Part shown: in pieces, positions 7,090 through 12,522 of the stretch
How the letters are laid out: each line of letters begins with the position of its first letter
Numbering within the stretch: position 1 is the stretch's first letter
DNA from: Methanoregulaceae archaeon UBA288
Lineage (GTDB): Archaea > Halobacteriota > Methanomicrobia > Methanomicrobiales > Methanospirillaceae
Reading direction: 5' to 3'
Assembly (NCBI GenBank): GCA_002495225.1
Contig: DAEF01000209.1
Location: 1 to 12,522, forward strand
DNA: 12,522 nucleotides
Program-made: the position numbers and the translations under genes
The notes under the pieces: generated by a model
The model's input: the letters and a program-made list of their open reading frames with translations, nothing else
Databases searched by the model: none
What the model was told of the DNA's origin: nothing

Positions 7090-8300
7090 TGGCGACCCTC
7101 AGCGAACGGATCCTGGGCGCGCCGGCCGGCGCCTGCGTCGACCGGGCAGTCGACCGCCCCTACGCCCACGACGGCACGGGCGTGCTCGCGCTCCAGACCT
7201 TCCGCACGATCGGTAAACCGCTCGTCCGGCCCGAACGGGTGCGCCTCCTCTTCGACCACATCGTGCCCGCGAACAACTCCGAGACCGCGACCCTCCAGGC
7301 CGAGCTCCGCCGGTTCGCGCGCGAGAGCGGGGTCCCCCTCTGCGACGTCGGCGAGGGGATCTGCCACCAGGTCATGAGCGAGGGCGGCGTCCGGCCGGGC
7401 GAGGTCGTGATCGGCGCCGACTCGCACACCTGCACGCTCGGCGCGTTCGGCGCGTTCGCCACCGGCGTCGGCGCGACCGACATGGCCGCGATCTGGGCGA
7501 CCGGGGAGACCTGGCTCCGCGTGCCCGAGACGACGAACCTCTCGCTCGCGGGCCGGCTCGGCGGCGGCGCCGAGGCAAAGGACCTCGCGCTCGCGTACGT
7601 CTCGCGCCTCGGCATGGACGGCGCGACCTACCGGGCGCTCGAGTTCACGGGCGAGGGGGCCGCGACGCTCTCGATGGCCGGCCGGCTCACCTGCTCGAAC
7701 CTCGCGATCGAGGCCGGCGCGAAGACCGGGCTCTTCTACGCGGACCGGACCACCTGCGAGTACCTGGCCGGGTTCGGGGTCGCGGCGTCCCCCCAGGCCG
7801 TCGAGGACGCACACTACGCCGAGGAGCACGAGTTCGACCTGGGCGCGATCGAGCCGCTCGTGGCGGTCCCGCACCGCGTCGACTCGGCCCGCCCCGTGGA
7901 TCGCGTGGCCGGCACGGCGATCGACCAGGTCTTCGTCGGCACCTGCACGAACGGCCGGCTCGAGGACCTGGAGCGGTTCGCGTCGGCCGTGAAGGGGCGG
8001 CGCGTGAAGGTCCGGACGGTCGTGGTCCCCGCGTCGCGCCGGGTGCTCGCGGACGCGATCCGGTCTGGCGCGCTCGAAGCGATCGTCGAGGCCGGCTGCA
8101 CGGTCGGCCCGCCGGGCTGCGGGCCGTGCCTGGGCATGCACCTGGGCGTGCTCGGCGAGGGCGAGGTCTGCCTCTCGACCGCGAACCGGAACTTCCGGAA
8201 CCGGATGGGCGTCGGCGGCGAGGTCTACCTGGCCTCCGTGGGAACGGCCGCCGCGTCCGCGCTCGCGGGCGAGATCGCGCCGCCGGAGGGGGCCGCATGA
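7089..8300 (+). CDS. aksD: Homoaconitase large subunit (AksD)
   Basis: This is the large subunit of methanogen homoaconitase, which dehydrates and rehydrates homocitrate and its longer homologues. The 403-residue length is typical of the short archaeal LeuC/AksD type. Visible family features are DHIVPANN (residues 57-64), the GADSHTCTLGAFGAFATGVGATD region, and three [4Fe-4S] ligands: Cys286 in FVGTCTNGR, and Cys344 and Cys347 in GPPGCGPCLGMH. NRNFRNRMG follows near the C-terminus. ATG 7089 overlaps the aksA stop by one base (TGATG), with GGAGGAGGGG immediately upstream. The large subunit alone cannot separate homoaconitase from isopropylmalate isomerase; the assignment rests on the YLRT loop of the partner subunit and on the operon. 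Confidence 0.9.
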   Translation: MATLSERILGAPAGACVDRAVDRPYAHDGTGVLALQTFRTIGKPLVRPERVRLLFDHIVPANNSETATLQAELRRFARESGVPLCDVGEGICHQVMSEGGVRPGEVVIGADSHTCTLGAFGAFATGVGATDMAAIWATGETWLRVPETTNLSLAGRLGGGAEAKDLALAYVSRLGMDGATYRALEFTGEGAATLSMAGRLTCSNLAIEAGAKTGLFYADRTTCEYLAGFGVAASPQAVEDAHYAEEHEFDLGAIEPLVAVPHRVDSARPVDRVAGTAIDQVFVGTCTNGRLEDLERFASAVKGRRVKVRTVVVPASRRVLADAIRSGALEAIVEAGCTVGPPGCGPCLGMHLGVLGEGEVCLSTANRNFRNRMGVGGEVYLASVGTAAASALAGEIAPPEGAA

Positions 8301-8770
8301 AACTCTCGGGACGGGCGCTCCGGCTGCCCCCGGACCTGGACACGGACATGATCATCGCCGGGCGGTACCTCAGGACCAGGGACCGGGCCGTCTGGGCCGC
8401 GCACGCTCTCGAGGACCTGGACCCGACCCTCGCGGGCCGGCTCGGGGGCGCCGTCATCGTCGCGGGCCCGAACTTCGGCTGCGGGTCGTCGCGCGAGCAG
8501 GCGGCGGTCGCCCTCCGCGAGGCGGGCGTGGTCGCCGTGGTCGCGCCGTCGTTCGCGCGGATCTTCTACCGGAACGCGATCAACCTGGGCCTGCCGATCG
8601 CCGAGGCCACGCTCGACTGCGAGGACGGCGACGTGGTCGAGGTGGACCTGGAAGCGGGCGTCGTGCGGGCCGGGGACCGCCCCCCCGTGCCGATCGCGCC
8701 GCTCTCAGCGCGGATGCGGGCGATCCTCGGCGCGGGCGGGCTCGTGGAACTGCTGAAGGGCGCGGCATGA
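8297..8770 (+). CDS. aksE: Homoaconitase small subunit (AksE)
   Basis: A 157-residue swivel subunit of the LeuD/AksE type. It contains DLDTDMIIAGRYLRT (residues 13-27), GPNFGCGSSREQA (57-69) and a typical PSFARIFYRNAINLGLP segment. The loop YLRT at 24-27 is the version described for methanogen homoaconitase, where Arg binds the extra carboxylate; isopropylmalate isomerases carry YLVY or similar there. This is the strongest sequence evidence that the operon makes long-chain 2-oxoacids rather than leucine. The start overlaps the aksD stop as ATGA, and GGAGG lies about eight bases upstream. Confidence 0.92.
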   Translation: MKLSGRALRLPPDLDTDMIIAGRYLRTRDRAVWAAHALEDLDPTLAGRLGGAVIVAGPNFGCGSSREQAAVALREAGVVAVVAPSFARIFYRNAINLGLPIAEATLDCEDGDVVEVDLEAGVVRAGDRPPVPIAPLSARMRAILGAGGLVELLKGAA

Positions 8771-9576
8771 TCCCCGAGTGCAAGGAGGTCGGGGTGGCCA
8801 GCGGCCGCCCCTGCGGCGACGCCGTCTACTTCCTGACGAGATTTCTGCTCCGGCCGGCCGGCGACTCCTTCGACGTGCTCGCCATCGAGCCCGACCCCGG
8901 TGCCAGAGGACTGATGCGGCCGATCGCGTCCGAGCGGCTCCTCGCCGACCACCGCGAGGTCGTGGTCCACCCCGGGCGCGTGAGACTCTGGGACCGCGCC
9001 CTCCTCCTCAGGCTCGCCCGCGCCTCCAACCATCGGTGCACGGTCTTCACGGGGCTCGACGAGCACGTGACCTTCGTGCTCGACCCGGGAGACGAACTCC
9101 TCGCGGTCCACGTCTACGACATCGAGCCCCCGCGCCCGAACCTCTCGGCCGGGATCCGCGAGATGGAGGAGCTCGGGCTCTTCGGCGACCTCGGCGTCGG
9201 CTTCTGCCACCACGTCCGCGACATCCGCGGGGCCGGGGCGGCGGTCTACCCGTGCCGCGCGTCCGGTTTTCCACGGACCCTCGACGCGGACCGCGTGGAG
9301 AGCGGAGAGACCGTGGCATGCTGCACGACCGGGCGGGAACTGATCGAGGACTGCTACAGGGTCCCGTTCGTCCAGGCCGACACCTGCCCGCTCGGGCAGG
9401 TCGGCGCCGAGCCGTTCGTGGCCCGGTGCTGCCGCTCGGAGCGGCGGGGCCTCCGCGAGATCGGTGGATATTTCGGCACGGTCGTCCACTGGGGGGACTC
9501 CCCCGCGCAGATCTTCGACGCGGTCCGCGAGCTCGTCGCGGCCTGGAGGGCGCGTGACGCGGATCGCTGTGGTTGA
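8767..9576 (+). CDS. Cysteine-rich protein of unknown function between aksE and aksF
   Basis: A 269-residue protein that I do not assign to a characterised family. It has about 12 cysteines, several in the C-terminal half in paired or closely spaced form (YPCRASG, VACCTTG, EDCY, DTCPLG, ARCCRSE), plus HVTFVLD, HVYDIEPPRPNLS and GFCHHVRDI. There is no signal peptide or membrane segment, so it is presumably cytoplasmic. The cysteines and histidines could bind a metal or iron-sulfur cluster, or act in sulfur transfer; none of this is shown. ATG 8767 overlaps the aksE stop as ATGA, and the 3' end runs 23 bases into aksF. That position, inside the aks genes, strongly suggests a role in coenzyme B synthesis. 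Codon use with G/C in third positions matches its neighbours. Confidence 0.82.
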   Translation: MIPECKEVGVASGRPCGDAVYFLTRFLLRPAGDSFDVLAIEPDPGARGLMRPIASERLLADHREVVVHPGRVRLWDRALLLRLARASNHRCTVFTGLDEHVTFVLDPGDELLAVHVYDIEPPRPNLSAGIREMEELGLFGDLGVGFCHHVRDIRGAGAAVYPCRASGFPRTLDADRVESGETVACCTTGRELIEDCYRVPFVQADTCPLGQVGAEPFVARCCRSERRGLREIGGYFGTVVHWGDSPAQIFDAVRELVAAWRARDADRCG

Positions 9577-10507
9577 GGGCGACGGGATCGGCCGCGAGGT
9601 GGTCCCCGTGGCCGCTGAGGCCCTCCGCGCCCTCCGGCCCGACTGGGAGCAGGTCCCGGTCGAGCTCGGCCTCGAGCGCTGGCGGCGGACCGGGACCGCG
9701 ATCGACGATGCGGATCTCGCGACCCTCTCCTCGTGCGACGCCGTGCTCTTCGGCGCGGTCAGCTCGGCCCCGCACGGCGAGTACCCGAGCGTCGTGCTCC
9801 GGCTCCGGCGGGAACTCGGGCTGTACGCGAACATCCGCCCCGTCCGCGGGAGCGCCTGCGACCTCGTGGTCGTGCGCGAGAACTCGGAGGGGCTCTACGC
9901 CGGGCGCGAGCGGATCGAGGCCGACCGTGCCTGCACCGAACGGGTGATCACCCGCGCCGGGACCGAGCGGATCGCCCGCGTCGCGTGCCGGATCGCGGCC
10001 GGCCGGCGAAAGCTCACGATCGGCCACAAGGCGAACGTGCTCGCGGCGGACCGGTTCTTCCTCGGGATCGCCCGCGGCGTCGCGTCGAGCGAGGGCGTGC
10101 CAACCGACGACGCCTTCATCGACGCCCTCTGCCTCGACGTCCTCCGCCGGCCCGAACGCTACGACGTGATCCTGGTCGAGAACATGTTCGGCGACATCCT
10201 CTCGGACGTGGCCGCGTTCCACGTCGGCGGGCTCGGGCTCCTGCCGAGCGCGAACCTGGGGGATGGGCACGCCCTCTTCGAGCCGGTCCACGGCTCGGCC
10301 CCGGACATCGCCGGGCAGGGGATCGCGAACCCGGTGGCCGCGCTCCGCTGCGCCGCCATGCTCCTCGACCACCTCGGCGACACCCCGAACGCGGCGCGGC
10401 TCGAGGGTGCGATCGGCCGGGTCGTGGCCCGGGGCTTCGTGACCCCCGACCTCGGGGGCACGGTCTCCACGCTCGAGCTCGGTTCGGCCGTCGTCGCCGA
10501 ACTGTGA
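9554..10507 (+). CDS. aksF: Homoisocitrate dehydrogenase family enzyme (AksF)
   Basis: AksF oxidatively decarboxylates homoisocitrate and its longer homologues to the 2-oxoacid extended by one carbon. The 317-residue protein is a beta-decarboxylating dehydrogenase: VVEGDGIGREVV near the start, LRLRRELGLYANIRP (82-96) with the substrate-binding arginines, RENSEGLYAG, the lysine of IGHKANVL, NMFGDILSD (210-218) with metal-binding Asp214 and Asp218, and EPVHGSAPDIAGQ (243-255) for the nucleotide. GTG 9554, four bases after GGAGG, gives MTRIAVVEGDGIG, the expected N-terminus, at the cost of a 23-base overlap with the upstream gene. LeuB (isopropylmalate dehydrogenase) is the main alternative; the aks neighbours decide for AksF. 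It is the last gene of the operon, and no clear plus-strand T-tract follows. Confidence 0.9.
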   Translation: MTRIAVVEGDGIGREVVPVAAEALRALRPDWEQVPVELGLERWRRTGTAIDDADLATLSSCDAVLFGAVSSAPHGEYPSVVLRLRRELGLYANIRPVRGSACDLVVVRENSEGLYAGRERIEADRACTERVITRAGTERIARVACRIAAGRRKLTIGHKANVLAADRFFLGIARGVASSEGVPTDDAFIDALCLDVLRRPERYDVILVENMFGDILSDVAAFHVGGLGLLPSANLGDGHALFEPVHGSAPDIAGQGIANPVAALRCAAMLLDHLGDTPNAARLEGAIGRVVARGFVTPDLGGTVSTLELGSAVVAEL

Positions 10508-10512
10508 AAAAA
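10507..10512 (-). terminator. T-tract terminator for the minus-strand surface protein gene
   Basis: Six consecutive T on the minus strand begin eight bases after the TGA of the surface protein gene (stop at 10520-10522). They overlap the last base of the aksF stop on the other strand. A short U-run directly after a gene is the usual archaeal termination signal. No equivalent T-run is seen on the plus strand after aksF. Confidence 0.45.
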
Positions 10513-10519
10513 GGGGGTC

Positions 10520-11317
10520 TCAGCGCCGCCGCACGAGCACGAGCAGGAGGAGCCCGGCGCCGAGGGCGGCGAGGGGCGAGAGGGCCGCCTGTGTCGGCGC
10601 GGACGTGACCGGGACGGGGGTCGTCGCGGCCGCGGTCGTCTCCCCGGTCGAGGTCTCCGCCGGGGGCACGGTCGCGCTCGTGTCCGCGGGCGACGCGCCC
10701 GAGACCGTCACCGTGTAGCGGGTGATGACGCCCGCCGGGTCCAGGAGTGAGACCCGGTAGTCACCCTGGCCCGAAATCGGGACCGATTTCGAGAACGCCC
10801 CGTTCGCGTCGGTCCTGACGTACTCGGGTCCGAACGTGAAGTTCCCCGGCCCGGTCACCGCGATCGCGATCGATCCGCTCTTCTTGCCCGGCGCGGTGCC
10901 GGCGACGGTCAGGTTCTGGAGGTCGTCCTGGGCCGACGGCGAGGTCACGGCGACCTCCTTCGAGCGGTCGACGATCGTCACGAACCGGCTCGTGACCGAG
11001 GAGGTGCCGAAGAAGCCCGGGTCGGCCGGCTGCACGAGCTCGAGCCGGTAGTCGCCGGTGATGAGGCCCGCCGTCTCCATCCGGGCCGAGAAGGTCCCGT
11101 CCTGCTGGACCACGATCGTGGCCCGGGCCCGCTCGGCCCAGCCGCCGTAGAGGACGAGGTCGTGCGTGTACCCGGCCGGGAGGGTCGAGGTCCCGTTCAC
11201 GACGAGTGGTTCGCCCGCGGTCAGGGTGCGGGGAGCGTCGATGGTCACGATATAGGCCGAGGCCGCCGCGATCAGCAGCGAACAGAGGCAGAGCAGGAGA
11301 AGCAGTCGTCTTGTCAT
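10520..11317 (-). CDS. Secreted, membrane-anchored surface protein with two Ig-like domains
   Basis: A 265-residue protein that starts at ATG 11317 with a clear signal peptide (MTRR, then a leucine-rich core ending AAASA). Two similar beta-rich domains follow, about residues 24-120 and 122-205. Each starts with a V/I-T-x-x-(A/S)-P type strand and contains a GDYRL/GDYRV motif, like the Ig-like modules repeated in methanogen S-layer and surface proteins. Sequons NGT, NLT and NFT may be N-glycosylated. A Thr/Ser/Pro/Ala-rich stalk (about 206-243) leads to a single C-terminal membrane helix ending in RRR, as in archaeal anchored or archaeosortase-type proteins, though I see no definite sorting tripeptide. 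TGGAG lies about eight bases before the ATG; the in-frame extension to 11365 would run through a hairpin and is rejected. Its function is unknown, presumably structural or adhesive at the cell surface. Confidence 0.82.
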   Translation of the reverse strand: MTRRLLLLLCLCSLLIAAASAYIVTIDAPRTLTAGEPLVVNGTSTLPAGYTHDLVLYGGWAERARATIVVQQDGTFSARMETAGLITGDYRLELVQPADPGFFGTSSVTSRFVTIVDRSKEVAVTSPSAQDDLQNLTVAGTAPGKKSGSIAIAVTGPGNFTFGPEYVRTDANGAFSKSVPISGQGDYRVSLLDPAGVITRYTVTVSGASPADTSATVPPAETSTGETTAAATTPVPVTSAPTQAALSPLAALGAGLLLLVLVRRR

Positions 11318-11333
11318 CGTATCGGCTCCAGGG

Positions 11334-11357
11334 GGCCCCCGTCGTAAAACGGGGGCC
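11334..11357. promoter_or_regulatory. Perfect 9-bp inverted repeat in the divergent leader region
   Basis: GGCCCCCGT (11334-11342) and ACGGGGGCC (11349-11357) are perfect complements around a six-base loop. On the minus-strand transcript this would be a stable hairpin in the leader, ending just before the TGGAG ribosome site of the surface protein gene. It could control translation start or be a protein-binding dyad between the two divergent genes. Function is not shown. Confidence 0.4.
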
Positions 11358-11387
11358 GGAAACACAACATTTCTATTGCCCTGGCAC

Positions 11388-11395
11388 GTATTAAA
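11388..11395 (-). promoter_or_regulatory. TATA-like element for the surface protein gene
   Basis: The minus strand reads TTTAATAC in the only AT-rich stretch of this intergenic gap. Transcription starting about 25 bases downstream, near 11367, would give a leader of about 50 bases that contains the whole 9-bp hairpin and the ribosome site. The match to the consensus is moderate. Confidence 0.3.
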
Positions 11396-11403
11396 CGCTT
11401 CAC

Positions 11404-12378
11404 GTGACGAACGAAGAGCGGCCGCTGGCCTCCTGGACCGGCATGGACCGGATCGACGACCGGGTCGTTTCCAGCCTGACGGTCATCCTGAAGACCCCCG
11501 GGTGCTCGTGGCGACGGTGCCGGATGTGCTCGTACCGCAACGAGCGGCACGGGCGGCTCGAGGACGCCGAGGCCCTGGTCCGAGCCCAGCTCGCGTACGT
11601 CCGCCGGGAGTACGACGGGCGCGACTACGACCTGGTCAAGGTCTACAGCTCGGGCAGCCTCCTCGACCCCGGCGAGGTGCCGCCGGCCGCGCTCAATGCG
11701 ATCGGCGACGCCTTCCACGGGCGGACCCTGATCGTCGAGACGCGGCCCGAGTTCGTCGACACCGCCCGGCTCGACGACCTCGCCGCGCACCTCGACGACG
11801 GGTCCGTGGCCCGGCCCGTCTACGTCGCGATCGGCCTCGAGACCACGAACGACCTGGTGCGCGAGAAGTCGATCGACAAGGGCTTCTCGTACGCGATGTA
11901 CCTCCACGCGGTCAGCGAGGCGAGGTCGGCCGGCGCCGGGGTCAAAACCTACCTGCTCCACAAGCCCCTCTTCCTGACCGAGGCAGAGGCGATGGAGGAC
12001 ATGCAGCGGTCGATCGCCAGGGTCTCGCCCCACGCCGACCTGGTCTCGATGAACCCCTGCACGGTCCAGCGCCGGACCGAGCTCGAGTGGTACTGGAAGC
12101 GGGGCGCGTACCGGCCGCCGTACCTCTGGTCGGTCCTGAAGTTGCTGCTCGACGCCGACCGGCACCTCAGCTCCGACCCCCTCGGCGGGGGCCGGCAGCG
12201 CGGGCCGCACAACTGCGGCGAGTGCGACCGCGAGATCGTGGACGCGATCCGCGACTACTCGGTCTCGGCGGACCGCTCGCGCCTGGTCGAGGCGATGGCG
12301 ATCCCCTGCGACTGCAAGAAAGAGTGGGAGTTCGTGCTCGAGAACGAGCGGCCCTACTGCATGCCGCTCACGCGGTAG
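11404..12378 (+). CDS. raSEA: Archaeosine biosynthesis radical SAM protein RaSEA
   Basis: RaSEA works with ArcS on archaeal tRNA: ArcS attaches lysine to preQ0 at position 15, and RaSEA then splits the lysine adduct by radical SAM chemistry to leave the formamidine of archaeosine. The 324-residue protein shows the family's PLASW start, the cluster motif CSWRRCRMC (Cys34, Cys39, Cys42), SSGSLLDPGEVP, IVETRPEFVD, IGLETTNDLVREKSIDKGFSY, KTYLLHKPLFLTE and MNPCTVQ. C-terminal cysteines (HNCGEC, IPCDC, YCMPL) may bind a second metal. GTG 11404 is needed to include the conserved PLASW; ATG 11443 would remove it. No ribosome site is obvious upstream, so a very short leader is possible. It stands apart from the coenzyme B operon and its 3' end overlaps the convergent gene by 25 bases. 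Confidence 0.9.
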   Translation: MTNEERPLASWTGMDRIDDRVVSSLTVILKTPGCSWRRCRMCSYRNERHGRLEDAEALVRAQLAYVRREYDGRDYDLVKVYSSGSLLDPGEVPPAALNAIGDAFHGRTLIVETRPEFVDTARLDDLAAHLDDGSVARPVYVAIGLETTNDLVREKSIDKGFSYAMYLHAVSEARSAGAGVKTYLLHKPLFLTEAEAMEDMQRSIARVSPHADLVSMNPCTVQRRTELEWYWKRGAYRPPYLWSVLKLLLDADRHLSSDPLGGGRQRGPHNCGECDREIVDAIRDYSVSADRSRLVEAMAIPCDCKKEWEFVLENERPYCMPLTR

Positions 12379-12522
12379 GTCGGCGCGTCCCCGTCGAACC
12401 CGAGGGCGCGGGCCAGGAGGGGGAGGAACGTCCCGGCGTCCGAGACGATCCCGATCGCCTGCATCGTGCCCCGGTCCATCAGCTTCGTGACCGAGGCGGG
12501 GTTGATGTCGACGCAGATCGTC
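12354..12522 (-). CDS. C-terminal part of an unrecognised protein (5' end outside window)
   Basis: The minus-strand frame that ends at TAG 12354-12356 is open to the window edge and gives 55 residues: TICVDINPASVTKLMDRG, then a segment like QAIGIVSDAGTFLPLLARALG, then a short polar tail. Third codon positions are almost all G or C, as in the confirmed genes, and the VDINP and IGIVSDAG strands look like part of a Rossmann-type alpha/beta protein. I do not recognise the family with confidence. The stop lies inside the 3' end of raSEA, so the two genes converge and overlap by 25 bases. Confidence 0.6.
   Translation of the reverse strand, partial: TICVDINPASVTKLMDRGTMQAIGIVSDAGTFLPLLARALGFDGDAPTYRVSGMQ

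Noticed and set aside
9554..10507. LeuB (isopropylmalate dehydrogenase) for the last operon gene
   Set aside because: The sequence alone allows it, but the partner genes, especially the YLRT small subunit, favour AksF.

Overview
The window looks like a chromosomal segment of a high-GC methanogenic archaeon, most likely of the order Methanomicrobiales. Three things point there: a coenzyme B (7-mercaptoheptanoylthreonine phosphate) biosynthesis gene set, a tandem pair of proteins of the 'methanogenesis marker protein 11' type, and an archaeosine radical SAM gene (raSEA). Secreted proteins with methanogen-style architecture and AT-rich archaeal TATA boxes agree with this. The genus cannot be fixed from the sequence alone.

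Layout. (1) Positions 1-1488, minus strand: the N-terminal 496 residues of a secreted parallel beta-helix protein that runs into a family 6 carbohydrate-binding module; its 3' end lies outside the window. (2) 1489-1929: an AT-rich divergent intergenic region with a clear TATA box for the minus gene, a second strong plus-strand TATA box followed by a T-tract (possible short RNA or attenuated leader), a small dyad and a TATA-like element before the first operon gene. (3) 1930-10507, plus strand: nine genes whose ends and starts all overlap (by 1 to 23 bases), so very probably one transcription unit. They are two marker-11/TiaS-like paralogues, a radical SAM protein, an IorA-like thiamine-diphosphate enzyme without a ferredoxin domain, aksA, aksD, aksE, a cysteine-rich protein of unknown function, and aksF. 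(4) 10520-11317, minus strand: a small secreted, membrane-anchored surface protein, convergent with aksF. (5) 11404-12378, plus strand: raSEA. (6) 12354-12522, minus strand: the C-terminal end of an unrecognised conserved-looking protein overlapping the raSEA 3' end.

How the genes may work together. AksA, AksD/AksE and AksF carry out the repeated 2-oxoacid elongation from 2-oxoglutarate to 2-oxosuberate. The later steps of coenzyme B synthesis (decarboxylation of 2-oxosuberate to 7-oxoheptanoate, thiol formation, coupling to threonine, phosphorylation) have, to my knowledge, no firmly assigned enzymes. The five other genes locked into this operon include a thiamine-diphosphate enzyme that looks unable to pass electrons to ferredoxin, two proteins of an ATP-using kinase-like family, a radical SAM protein with an extra cysteine cluster, and a cysteine-rich protein. 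They are attractive candidates for those missing steps. That assignment is inference from context and family chemistry. It is the main discovery lead in the window.
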